Below are positions 24,213-35,682 of a stretch of 64,000 nucleotides of DNA, piece by piece. Origin of the DNA: Phialocephala subalpina (Eukaryota; Ascomycota; Leotiomycetes; Helotiales; Mollisiaceae); contig FJOG01000024.1 in assembly GCA_900073065.1 (NCBI GenBank), positions 717,048 to 781,047 of the forward strand, given 5' to 3'. The notes below the pieces were generated by a model that was given only the letters and a program-made list of their open reading frames with translations, did no database searches and was not told the origin of the DNA. The translations under genes were made by a program, and so were the position numbers. Position 1 is the stretch's first letter; every line of letters begins with the position of its first letter.

Positions 24213-26348
24213 ATGGTACGGTCCAACAAGGCCCCGGCTCAGAAGAGAAACCTGGCTGCATGCGATCAATGCCATGCCTTAAAGCTGAAATGCGTTTTCC
24301 TCACCCACGAGTGCGCTCGTTGCAAGCGTACGTAGATCTCCGCTTCAAGCACCTCGCTCAATAACTTATGTTCATCTAGGTTTGAGAATACGATGCACGT
24401 CTCAGAGAGCCAAGCATAAGCGGGGTCGAAAACCAAAGGCTGAACAGACCCTGTCACCTGACGCTGGACTGGTAGCTCTTTCCCTAATAGCTTCTCGTGC
24501 ATGGTCTCATTCGATGTCTAGGGAAGCCCTTCCTCTCCAGAATCAAGTTATTACCCTGTTCTGGATTGTCTGTCATCATTTGGTGTATGTTGGAAGCAGG
24601 ATCAAAGCTCAAGGTAGGTCCAGTATCCTAAATGCTGCATGCTGATTCCAACATTTCGATGTCAAGAACATGAACGAAAGCTGATTGTCAATGCAGTGTT
24701 GACCAAATATGCTCTCCCTTCGAAGCTTCTCGTCTGTTGGAGCACTTCTTCACCTCTCCAAACCAAGAGTTCCACGCCAGGATCCTGCGGAGGCGGAATG
24801 TGCTTGACCTCAAGCTACCGAGGGCCACATCTCCAGCTCTTCTACTTTCAATCTTATGTTCGTCTCTTCCATCATGTCTTGGTTGCCACTAATCCTTCAA
24901 GGTGTCGCATGCTACATGCCAACAGCGGACAACAGCCCTGTCCTACTAGAAGTTAGCAGCGGCAAGCTGATCACCGCTCGAAGAACCTTCCTGTCACAAA
25001 CACTTAAGCTCCTTCAGCCAGTGTTGGTAGGTGAGATTGACCCGACATTTGATGATGCAATAACTTTCTTCATGCTGTCTTCTATTGGAGCCAGTGAGAA
25101 CGATACTCACCTACGTCTTCCTCATTGGTTGAGCTTCATGAAGTACAGTCTGAGAAAGCTCAGTCTCTACGCCGAAGTGGAAGGCCTAGATGAAGAGGAG
25201 AAAGAGGAAAGGAGAAGGTTCGTTCCCCAGGTCATGGCTATATCAAAGTTTGTACTGAGTTTAGATGTCCAGACTTTGGTGGTCAGGCTACACGATCGAC
25301 CGACACGTCGCTCTCTCGTTTAATCTGCGTCCACAAACCACAGATCTTGAGTGTCAAACGTTGCAAAGACCATGTCCCGGTGATATTTGGGAAAGCGATA
25401 TCTTTCTGGAGGAATATTACCAGGATGCCGGAAATTTCCCCTCGAAAGGCATCACCTATAGTATTCAGACTCTGGATCTGTTTGGCGTCTTACTGCCATT
25501 ATCAAGGTACGTCGTATCTCGGGTTTTAGATCACTGACGAGGTTTGACTGATTCTAGCATTACTGGCGATATTCTTGAATATCATTTTCTGCGTCAGCAT
25601 GCAACATTTGGTTCGCATCGTCCATTTATGACAGACATTCGCAACAATATCGAGCAGAACCTTCGACTATGGGACCGAACCCTCCAAGACCTTTTGGCAC
25701 GTACACCTTATCTAGCGAACTATGGCGCAGCGAACCCGAATTCTACAGCTTCCTCGAAAGTGGTACTGTACGGCAGACATATCTGGCACTGTCTCCACGT
25801 TCTCCTGTTCGGGAGAATGGATTTCGTTGAGATGTACAGAGATCTTTCGTGGCAGGCTTCAACAGATTTCGTTCAAGCTGGCGAACATGCTATCTCATGT
25901 GCGAAGGTAGATTCTGTCAGTCATTTCTTCTGGACAATCACTGACCATCTTGATATAGCTCGCGGGATCAATCCTGACTATCGACCCCCACCTTCAATTC
26001 ATTTATCGCTACTTTGGCACCTACCTCCTCCAATCATCCTTCATCTTCCTCATTCTCGCACAGAAGCTTGGTCAAGCAGCCGATAATCTCATTCTCGAAA
26101 ATTGCACTATCAACTTGCGAGTTCTGGATACTTTCGTCCAGGTTGTCAATGTTGAATATCAGCGCACTTTCGCACGAGTGCTGAGGCAGACTTTGTCGAA
26201 ACGCTTCGATGAGAATGCTGGTGAGAATGAGGATCTTGACCCGGCGCTGTTGCAATACCGGTGGGTTGCCGGATACAATGGGCTGTGGAATGAGGATATG
26301 GCCCTCAAGCCTGTTTCCGACCAACAGTTTCGCGCGAACGGTAGTTGA
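24213..26348 (+). CDS. Zn2Cys6 transcription factor with fungal-specific TF domain
   Basis: The start ATG 24213 opens a basic N-terminus and the zinc cluster AACDQCHALKLKC...CARCKRLRIRC, split by an intron (24328-24379). A linker of basic residues (KHKRGRKPK) follows. Further introns are supported by phase and family likeness at 24614-24680 and in the middle of the gene, where an acceptor near 25275 restores EERRRLWWSGYTIDRHVALS, the hallmark of the fungal-specific TF domain. The blocks LLEHFFTSPNQEFHARILRR and GVTYS-like GITYSIQTLDLFGVLLPL, and the C-terminal LLQYRWVAGYNGLW, are typical of XlnR-type regulators. The target pathway is unknown. Not every exon edge is fixed, in particular near 24860-24900. 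No neighbour in the window gives a clear target cluster. Confidence 0.83.
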
Positions 26349-26669
26349 AGCAGCAAGCCTGTCTTGGACAATCACAGTCCACCTTCCTCGGTGGATTGAT
26401 TCCGTTGACGAATATCACGAAGCGAAACGTATTCTGGGTCCAGAATACCCCGAGCAACCAATGGGAGACAAGAACGTTGTCTGAAGGCACATTACTAGTC
26501 ATCGTCTCCGTCGTCTCCGCGATCCATCAGCTCGACAGACTCTGATGGTTCCGACCGAGCTCTCTTTGCCAATTTGCCGTATGCCGTGTTGATGGTACTC
26601 CCAACTGTAAACACAAACCCACCAAGACCAGCTGCGTGGATACTAGGCGAACACCGGGTTCCCCTATAG

Positions 26670-28288
26670 AAGCAGATCAATATCGCCTCTCAGCCGTTCC
26701 TCCGGTCACTGAACATCATAGACATGCACAACGAAATACTTATGCTTATGCATGTCTTTGACTATATGAAGGGCTTTGATACATGCTTTGGCTACAACCA
26801 GGAGTTCGCCGACGGAGATGTCAAGGGAGTACGCCTCACATGCCGTCGCTTTCATGACCTTAGTTCTCATCTACTTATTCACTTTGTCCGGCTTGAGATG
26901 CATCAGGACTCTATTGCCCGCCTCAACAAAATTGTTAGCCGTCTAATGATAAGAAAAGGTGTTCAGGCTATTCGAATCGAGCTGGAATTTTGCGACTCTT
27001 TGATGGCAACAGACATTTCAAAATTCGCTGAATACCACCTGGAAATTTTGCGCGAGGAGACTGTGTTCGTGGAGATGGCCATGTCCGATGATTACTATGC
27101 CGATGTCTCCGAAGAAGAGATTTTTGATGCTCTCGAAAAAGGCAATGCAAGAATCGAGTAGTGGAAACTTTTTCTGGAGAGCACGCAGGAACACCTAGTC
27201 GAAGAAGGGACCTTGATGCTTGATAGGTTGTTCAAGTTGGGTTCGCAAGACACATCATACTAGCTGAAGACACTGCTTGTAGCTGCTAGGGAGTATCAAA
27301 GCAACTGGGGATACCAGGAAGAGTTACAAAAAGACGACTTCTTCATCGATGCCATTGCCACAGCCATGGCCCAGATGCCATCAGCATGTAGGTTGGAACT
27401 GCGTGATCTCGATCTGTTGAACGAAAGATCGAGATCATCGTACTTCAACTGAGTCAATAGCAACAAAGCCATGGTGCTACATATGGCTCGCTCACTGAAT
27501 TGGCAAGAAGCGAGACTCCACCGCTTAGGAGAACCACCCTTGGAGGTACTTACCAAACTGCCAGTCGCTATTCATAAAGCAGGAGGCATACCCACCGAGC
27601 TTGATATCAAAGTATCTCCTCCCGAAGAGTGCACTCGCTTATCATTGAGCGATGAGGACCATGAGAATCTGACCGCTGCGGTACAGAAGCTGAAAAGTTT
27701 CTGCTTCCGGCCTCGCTATTGCCAAGATTATGTCTTCGATCCTCGGAGAGATGATGAGATATAGGCTTTGAATTCATTCCCCAGCACTATGACGAATACA
27801 AAAAGCCCGGAGACGATAGATCTTTGGTTCACCGATCTTTGGAAGAAGGACATGCCAAACCTCACTTCAGTCTAGGTTCTGCGATCACTCAGAGATCATG
27901 GCCAAGGTTACGCAGCGTTCGCTTGGATGGCATTGTACTGGATTTTCTTGAGCCGGAACAATTCGTTCACCACCTCAAACCCAAGATCGACGATATTGGC
28001 ATCAGACAGATGCATCTCTTGAGTGGAACTTTGGCAGAAGCACTGAATATCTTCAGGAACATGCGTCCTCAATATTTTCCTTTGAAGATCTCTCGGCTGC
28101 CGAGTATGATCGGATGACAGACACTGAGAAGACGGGAAGTCTTTGGGAAAGACTATGCAGACAGGTATAGCGGCCGCGCAGAGCAGTATGTGCGAGGGCG
28201 GAGGGGTGACAACCCTCTGAGAGAGGTGTCGGAGTGGGAGTCTGACTCGGACTCCTACTCGGAGAAGACAGAATCGGAGCAGGAGTAA
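26670..28288 (+). pseudogene. F-box-type gene, copy 1 (decayed)
   Basis: This is the first of three related genes here. In one frame it reads INIASQPFLRSLNIIDMHNE (remnant F-box), then VKGVRLTCRRFHDLSSHLLI, IRKGVQAIRIELEFCDSLMA, LPVAIHKAGGIPTELDIKVS and MHLLSGTLAEALNIFRNM. Each block has a counterpart in the copies near 43 kb and 55 kb. The frame is broken by in-frame stops TAG 27159, TAG 27261, TGA 27450 and TAG 27762, by a frame slip near 27860, and by another near 28110. The acidic tail (ESDSDSYSEKTESEQE) ends at TAA 28286-28288. F-box proteins normally recruit substrates to SCF ubiquitin ligases; this copy cannot make an intact one. The N-terminal exon is not found. Confidence 0.8.
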
Positions 28289-28659
28289 TGCATTTCGAGA
28301 AAGAGATTACGATGTCATGGTGCGAGGAATTTATTGGTTATATGCTGGCATATAATCTAGTGTCCCGATCGGTCATTGAGCAAGCAACAGGTGGGTTTCG
28401 TTGGGATCGATAATGTCCAGGCAGGGCTGGAAGATTGAATGTTTTGCTCATTTGGGACCTCGGAGTGGCAGGCTCTGATATCGGAGCGCAGACAAGTAGT
28501 AGCCGGTCTGAAAACTGAAGTGTATTAAAACATGGTAACATTAAAAATGTACAAAATATTGAAATGAACCTTCAAACCCAAACACAACATCTTCCAATCA
28601 AAGTATCGCAACATATCCACGCATTCTCGTTGTCCCATCCTTTGCTGGTCATTTCCAAT
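28289..28659. other. Intergenic, no gene seen
   Basis: Short spacer between the convergent F-box pseudogene and the CXC gene. No coding signal. Confidence 0.5.
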
Positions 28660-29588
28660 TCACACAAGCCTCCTCCTTTTAGAAGGCGAAGCCTCTGGTG
28701 AAGAATCCGATGACTCGTCCGATGAGCTATCCGACGATTCTTCCCGCACATACCCAAGCTCCGAATCAAAATAACTCCCACTAACCCCACCACACCCCTG
28801 ACACGGAAGCGTCACCCCATACGTACACTTATCACAAACACCGCAATGCCACTCCCTCCAATCATGACATGTCCCACAGACTCGACAATGGCCTGCGCGA
28901 TCATCTTGATGCCAACCTTCTGCACAGAAAGAGAATGAACTTTGGGGATAAGAATCGTCTTCGCCTAGAGCGATTCGGAACAGTTTCTTTTTGAGAGAGT
29001 CTTGGTCTTCGTCGCTGAGGGAGGGGTTGTTCCATTCAGTACCCCATTCGAAGAGGTCGGGATCTAGATCTGGGTCTTCGAATTCTTCGAATGTGGGTTT
29101 CGAGGTGATAGGATCCTGAGATCTAAGTCCGAGCAGGAGTCGCAACAGCTTATCTTGCGTCGCAGTACTTCTTAGATCAAAGGGTCGTCGACTTCTCGAT
29201 TGTTTCTTGATCCAGGTGTGGAAGCATGGTTTGGCTCTGACGTCTTCTTGTCCGAAGAAATCAGGGAGAACGTTCAGAGGGTTGGTGCATGAGGTGCATT
29301 TGCATGCGTCAGAGCAACCGGCACCATTCTTGGAACATTTGCAGCTTCGGTTGCAACTGGATTTGCAGGCGCATTTGAGGGTTGCGGGGTTGATGGGTCC
29401 TTTAGGTGCCTTTGTCATTGTCAGAATACAAGCTATAGGAATGGTGATTGTGCTAGTGGAGGAGAGATTACCTCTGTTACTTTGGGGTTGACTGGACGGC
29501 GGATGCCGTTGCCGTCTATGAAGGTGGACGTGGTCCACATGATTGCGGTTGGTCGAGGCCAATCAATGCCTATCATTGAAAATGTCAT
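28660..29588 (-). CDS. CXC (tesmin/TSO1-like) cysteine-rich protein
   Basis: Two exons (29588-29472, 29409-28660) give 288 residues. The N-terminal 39 residues ([18 protein letters not shown]...) join in phase to [11 protein letters not shown]. The CXC block follows at about residues 50-85 ([20 protein letters not shown], then CKCTSC), which matches half of the cysteine-rich CRC repeat of tesmin/TSO1/LIN54 DNA-binding proteins. Only one CXC repeat is present, where the classical proteins have two. A second zinc-ribbon-like block lies near the C-terminus ([21 protein letters not shown]). Between them is an acidic helical region. The tail has a Ser/Asp-rich run and a basic end (SPSKRRRL), a likely nuclear signal. 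A nuclear, metal-binding protein is likely; DNA binding is inferred. Confidence 0.78.
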
Positions 29589-31285
29589 AATTGTGTTGCT
29601 GTAAACAAAAATTTGTGGCGAGAAAGACGAAGTAGTGATTTGGGGATCCGTCGTTGAAGATTGGCTTGCCTCTCTGGCGAATTTGGAGTGGATTGCCGGA
29701 ATAGTCTCGGCCTCGAACAAGTCAGCAAAGCGATCAAGTTAACCATACAAAGACCTCGGCATGATGCGCGAATTGCATGAGGAGCGATAGCTGGCCTCAC
29801 TCTCTCCATACTCAGATAAGGTGAAAGGGGGAACATACTCACGATAGTGATAAGAGACCGAATTTCACGGGTCAACGCTTTCAATACCTGTAGGATAGGC
29901 TATTGAACGCTCGCAAGATTTGTACTGCGGCTCGCTGCGTAATGGTGCAAGCTTGCGTCTGCGTATTGACAAAGCTCTGGGATGATGAGAGGTCCTTGAG
30001 CTGCTTATAAGCCTTGCAAACTCAAATGAAATAAGATTACCCGTGGTGGAGATTTCATGCGTCGGCTAGGAGACACGTACCATGTCACATCGCGCTGTCC
30101 CGTGACTGAGAATGCAAGCACTTCAGCTCATCGCGACTTGAGCACAGGATTTAATAAGGTGCTACCGCTTGGTATACAGCGGGCGAATTCTCTGTATTGA
30201 CAGAAAGTGCCAGCGGCAGAAATACTCACTTAAGCTGTCGAGCCGACACCCACACCTCAGTTCCCGATGCAAAAAACAAGGGTGGACCAGGCCATGAAAA
30301 CAAACAAATTGAGTTGCAGCTCGAGCCACGAAAGAGCAGAAATCTGGAAACCTTGCTCCCAACCTCCCAGTACTCAAACAAGGGCCGAGAGTAACATTTG
30401 AAAGAAAAGTGCTGTGCAGAATACGAGAGACAAGAGAAGCGTTGTCGAGACAGGAAGAACGAAAGGATAAAGCGGCAAGAGATTGACTCAACATCTGCTG
30501 GCAGTGATACAAGATACGGTATCGTGCCCCGACAGACTGAGGTCGCATGACGGGCTTTTCGAGCTTCTTAAAGCCACTGAACCTGATATGTGTGTTTCCT
30601 CCAGCACGTCGTCTCAGAGGCCCTTTTGAGTTGTGGATGATTCATGGCGGTAGATCTGGCGGGGTACTGGTTTTCATCGAGACCAGAGCCCTTCTTCTGT
30701 CTTTCGGTGCAGCCAAATTTGCCCTTGTGCAGCCCGCCATCCATGCAAATACCTCCCAGTGTGTCTGCCAGCATCGTAAAAAAGCCTGCGAGCTCGGGGT
30801 GGCATTTCGAGGTGATTGATCGCGTTGAAGGGATTTCGACAAAGAAGTTCGCTCGAGACTGTTGTAATGGCTGAAGATGTCAAGAAGTCGTACTGAATTA
30901 TTGGCGTATTAGCTGAGAAGCGCTCCGTTAGCGCACTTGATGGTCGAAAGGTCGCGGTAGTGGTTGAAACATTAAGATGGAGAGTTGTTCCAGGTTCATT
31001 TGGATGATTGAAGCTGGGTGTGAACTGAAGGGAGTTGACTAGATAAACATCGTGCTTGACTATGTTTGGCAAGTGTTGTCTCTGCACAGTGTACGAAGGG
31101 GGTGGCAATAGTGAAAGCTCCAGTCACTCTCTGACGACCAATATTTATCAGCACTCTCTATCATCGACTATCTCCTTCGCCACGAGGCTCATAACTTGAT
31201 ATGAAGCCACTGTCGATGTTCAATGACAACGTTGCTTTCGAGTGAACACTGTAACTCCTTTCGGTGACGCCTGTAGGACTGCAAG
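29589..31285. other. Intergenic, no gene resolved
   Basis: About 1.7 kb with short frames only (for example 30162-30548 minus and 30547-30874 plus, mutually overlapping). None has motif or splice support. The last 150 bp form the leader of the Zn2Cys6 gene at 31286. Confidence 0.45.
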
Positions 31286-33036
31286 ATGGTGAACTACGGG
31301 AGGTCTGGTGCCTGTGTCACGTGTAAGCAGCGAAAGGTCAAGGTTTGGCAGCTCAGAACACTCTCAAAGACTGCACGAATGCTAATATACGGCGCAGTGC
31401 GATGAATCTAGACCCGGCTGCCGAAAATGCCAGAGAATAGGCAGGTCCTGCCCTGGCTATCCCAATCAATGGGACCTCGCATACCGCAATGAGAACGACG
31501 TTGTACAGAAGAAAGTCCACTGGAACTCGAAAACCATCCAGAGAATCCCGTCAGCGAAAATGTTGATGATGGAGAGCGTGAGGGTTTTATTCAAGCCTTG
31601 CTATTCATTTTGCTAACGCACCGTTACCAGACTCTCATAGATGAGAGGCTGCAAGCAATTTGCCTGTTCTTTCAGGACTATACCATCTCAACATGTGGGC
31701 CATGCCCTGGATGGCTCTACTTCCTTCCTAAGATGTATCAATTATCTGCTGCCAGTTCCCTTCTCCACCACGCGGTCTGCACCACGGCCTATGCCAACCT
31801 TGCCCAAAAGACTGAACGACCAGACCTCGCCATCATGGCTATGTCGCACTATCGAGAGTCGCTCGATATTGTGAAGCGAACACTTCTTTCTCCGAGAATT
31901 GCTGTTGATGATTGTACGATGACTGGAGTAATGCTGCTTGGGATTTACGAGTGCATCAACAGCACCTTGGTAGAAGTACCACAGTATCTTCACAGTTCTG
32001 GACTCGAGACCTTGGCAGATCTTCGAGGTTCTTTGCTCATGCAAGGGTATGGGTAAGTCGACTTCTCCTGAGCCATAATTCCTCTTCCGGGTGTTTTTTC
32101 ATCAGTTCTGCTCGCTGCAGCCCCAAAAGCAGGCATTCGACTCCCGAATAACTCCCGATATCTCTGAAAGAAGCAAGCTGATTCAAATATGTTCCCCTCT
32201 ATAGACCAAGCCTGTTACAAATCGTCTGCTGTCAAATGCAGCGACGGACCCTCGATCATAAGACGGCCCCCAGTCCTGCCGACGAACGCCTGGTGAAGCT
32301 TCTCGACCCGTCGACTCTGCCCAATCGGATGATCATCAATAAATTTGAGGTCAGCAAATTCGTCGCCAATGTCAACGCCAAGATTCGTTCTAGTCAAATT
32401 TCGCGCCAATGGGATGGAATTTGGCAAGAATTCCAGCGACTAGAGAATAAATTCTTGGTTTGGGATGGGGAAGCTTCGCAGGAGTTTGGCTTCGTGCAGA
32501 TTCAGCAACCATCCGGAGCTGGAGACAAGACGTTTGTATACCACAGCTACCTGGGATTTTGGACACTCAGTATATGGAATAAGCACAGGGCTGCAAGAAT
32601 CATTCTTCATCAGACCTTGTTAGAGGCCATTGATGCAAGCGAATATAGCTGCTCGGGAAGTGATCCAGGAGCTCTTGACGAAGAACTGTATGCGTCCTCA
32701 AAGTCTATCATTCAAGACATGGCAGATTTCATCTTCGCCAGCATTCCTTTCTCTCTCGGCGATGTTCCATTACCATCGACAATCAACGGCCCCAAGAGTG
32801 TTGGAGGATATTTCCTGGTATGGGTCCTTCAAGTCATCCTTCGATGTCCTTTCGTGACAGAAACTCAGCGGCATCAAGCGAGGGATGCACTCCTACGTGT
32901 GGGGAAGCAATGTGGCATTTCTTATGCAACGATTTTCGCTCAACAGTACGGGGCTTCGTCTCCTGCACTCTTCAAACCGAACCATCATGACTCTGTCATC
33001 ATCAACAATATGTCTCCGAGAGGCATAGCTTTCTGA
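31286..33036 (+). CDS. Zn2Cys6 transcription factor
   Basis: Four exons (31286-31342, 31398-31577, 31631-32052, 32205-33036) give 496 residues with exact phases. The zinc cluster starts at residue 10 and is split by intron 1: ACVTCKQRKVK, then CDESRPGCRKCQRIGRSC, followed by PGY. A fungal-specific TF domain of the short type follows (LSAASSLLHHAVCTTAYANL, MSHYRESLDIVKRTLLSP, GVMLLGIYECI). The family regulates metabolism by binding CGG-type sites. The gene is followed, on the same strand after about 740 bp, by an MFS monocarboxylate-type transporter, a frequent regulator-target arrangement. The C-terminal codons (NNMSPRGIAF) lie in a short direct repeat that continues past the stop. Confidence 0.88.
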
Positions 33037-33075
33037 GGCTCTGTCATCCGCATCTTTATGTCTCCGAGAGGCATA
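33010..33075 (+). repeat. 18-bp direct repeat over a stop codon
   Basis: ATGTCTCCGAGAGGCATA occurs at 33010-33027 (last codons of the Zn2Cys6 gene) and again at 33058-33075, 48 bp later. Both copies are followed by a version of GCTTTCTGA. This looks like a small local duplication. Confidence 0.85.
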
Positions 33076-33775
33076 CTCAGCTTTCTGAAAATGAGCAAAA
33101 CAAACGTAACGATATCGCCATGCATCGACTGCTTTGGGTTAGCGTTCCGAGCATTCGATGCGGCTCTCAAAATGACAACTTTGACAACCTTCTCACTTTG
33201 TCAGCACGCCGTTGGAGTCACCATATTCGACTTCCCGAAACCAGGGTCATGAGTGGTGCTTGGCTTCGGATATAACAATGGCATGCCATGCGCGTAACAA
33301 TTCCGCACCAAGATCGACCACTGAACAGCCACAGACGTCTTTAAAAAGTGGACCATCGAGCTTTTATTTCCATATTGGGCTAGCTTTCCGACGCACCCTA
33401 TTCCTCTGGAGTTGCCGTTCGACCCGCCTCACCGCGGCAAACTGAAGTCTGCATTTCCAGAATTTCCGATGGTGATGCTTCTTCGTCGTTGCCTTTTACC
33501 TAAAGCCTGTTCACCGTCGTGAAACATGACTGGTCTACGACTTAAAGTCAATCTAATTTTTAAGCTCTGCTTTCTAATCATACCCTGGTACGAAGTTGCA
33601 AGCAACTTTTACTCTTCAGGGACATTGACAGATTCGATGTCTACTTGATCTTTTGCCCAGTCCAAGAGAGATTTAAGACATCTTGGGACGCTCCCGAAAG
33701 TGCAGAAGAGGAGGATATCCAGACACGAGTGCTTCCTGAGTCTTGTCAACTATATCCCCACTTTTCAACACAGCT
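33076..33775. other. Intergenic between regulator and transporter
   Basis: Upstream region of the transporter at 33776. Short frames only; no gene seen. Confidence 0.45.
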
Positions 33776-35223
33776 ATGGCAGCCAGCATGGACCCCTCAT
33801 ACGATATGGATGACAAGATCGCCAACGACAGAGAAAGAAATCTCTCAGAGTCTAGCAGCACAACGGCAATGGAAGAGAAGACAGAAGAAGAGCCCCAGGA
33901 TTTGGAGGAAAGTCCAGTTCAATTAGTTCCGCCCCCCAGTAGCAACACCCTTGCATTGCTTCAGGTTCTTGGTGGCTTTGTCCTAATGTTCAACTCATGG
34001 TATGCCTCTCTGTTCATATGAAGATTTTCATTGCTGACGCCAGCAAGGGGAATTGCAAACACCTTCGGTGCTTATCAGACATTCTACGAGGCCAATCTTC
34101 TCAAGAACGAGAGCCCGTCGAATATTTCTTGGATCGGCTCTATCCAAGCATTTCTGCTACTCATCGTTGGAGGCGTGGTCACCGGGCCGATCTTTGACGC
34201 TGGCTATCTACGAGCACTCGTGCTTGTTGGTTCCGTGCTCGTAGTGTTTGGCATGATGATGACAAGTCTTTGTACAGAGTATTGGCAGATTGTTCTTGCG
34301 CAAGGTGTTGTCGTTGGAGCGGGTTCTGGTTGCATGATGCTGCCCGCTATTGCTGTAATACCCCAATATTTCACGACCAAACGGGCGTTTGCAACTGGTG
34401 TTGCTGCATCTGGAAGTAGCATTGGTGAGTGTTCATTCTGCGAAGCAAAGGCATCGTTAACGGGATTCTAGGGGGTGTTATCTACCCTATCGTTTTTCAT
34501 AAGTTACAGCCCCAGATTGGATTCGGCTGGGCTACCAGAATCATCGGTTTCATCGCTCTCGCAACACTTATGGTCCCGATCTTGTGCATGCGAGCGAAAG
34601 TCTTCCCCTCCCAAAAGAGACCTATCATCGACTTCAAAGTGCTCCGAGAAGTCCCATGGGACCTCTTCAATGTCGGATCATTTTTCGGCTTCATGGGAAT
34701 GTACATCCCATTCTACTATATATCGACATACAGCTTCGAGAAGGGATTCGTCGATGAGAACCTTGCATTCTACCTTCTCACAATCATCAACACTGGATCC
34801 ATTTTCGGACGAATTGTGCCTAACTTCTTCGCGGACAAGGTTGGACCGCTGAATATCACAGCCCCTTGGTGCTTATTCTGCTCCATTATCGCGTTCTCAT
34901 GGCTCTCAGTTTCGAGTCTAGGACAGGCTGTCGTCTTTTGTCTGTTCTACGGATTCTTTTCGGGAACATTTGTCTCAATCGTTGGTCCAGCACTGGTGAC
35001 ACTATCGCCAGATTTGAGTCTGATTGGTACACACATGGGGATGGCATTCACCTTCTCTGCGATGGGATTGCTTGTCGGAAATCCGGTGGCAGGAGTGCTA
35101 CTCAATAAGTACGGATGGATTGGTCCTGCCATGCTCTGCGGCACCGCGAATGTTCTTGCTGCTATTTTCGTATTCATAGCGAGGGTCAACAGGTATGGAT
35201 GGAAGATGACTGTGAAAGCATAA
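33776..35223 (+). CDS. MFS transporter, monocarboxylate (MCT/MCH) type
   Basis: Three exons (33776-33999, 34048-34424, 34472-35223) give 450 residues. A hydrophilic, acidic N-terminus of about 55 residues precedes helix 1 (LALLQVLGGFVLMFNSWG, split by intron 1). The GIANTFGAYQTFYE motif directly after helix 1 is characteristic of fungal monocarboxylate/riboflavin-type MFS proteins (MCH family). QYFTTKRAFATGVAASGSSI, a loop 4-5 signature of the same family, ends at intron 2. The second half has RPIIDFKVLREVPW in the central loop and six further spans. The protein probably sits in the plasma membrane; substrates of the family include short acids and riboflavin. ATG 33776 is preferred over an upstream TTG in the same frame. 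Confidence 0.88.
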
Positions 35224-35682
35224 GAGAAGGCTAGAAACATGAAGTTGGAAATATTGGGTTGGAAGCATAGCGCGGAATAAATAAGGGTACCTTGGAATAG
35301 CATTTAGTATGCATAACAATATATCAATTGCATTAGGTCATCAACGGTCAAGGAAGGGTGCTCGATGTGAACTGCGGTGATGGGTTCATGATTCGGACAA
35401 AACTTCTGTTTAACAACAACTCACTTTCATCACTTTTCACATTCCCATCAACCACAATTGAGAAAGCGATTACAAAACATCAGAAGAACACTACCTAGGC
35501 AAAGTAATCAACAAGACAAAGATTGGCCAGCGCATCACGTGCAATTCTCCATGTCCCAGCCATCTTGGCACAATCCGACTACCGTAGCACCTTGACAGCA
35601 TCACAAGCTTTCGAGGCCACACAGCTTCATCAGCCTCGCACGCAACATCAACGAGGTCGCAACAACACCTCCAATCCTCACA
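35224..35682. other. Intergenic, promoter of EMC1
   Basis: 3' flank of the transporter and AT-rich/CA-rich leader of the EMC1 gene. No gene seen. Confidence 0.5.

Noticed and set aside
26495..26680. Small minus-strand gene ending in an acidic tail
   Set aside because: It overlaps the start of F-box copy 1 on the other strand, and has no start context or domain.
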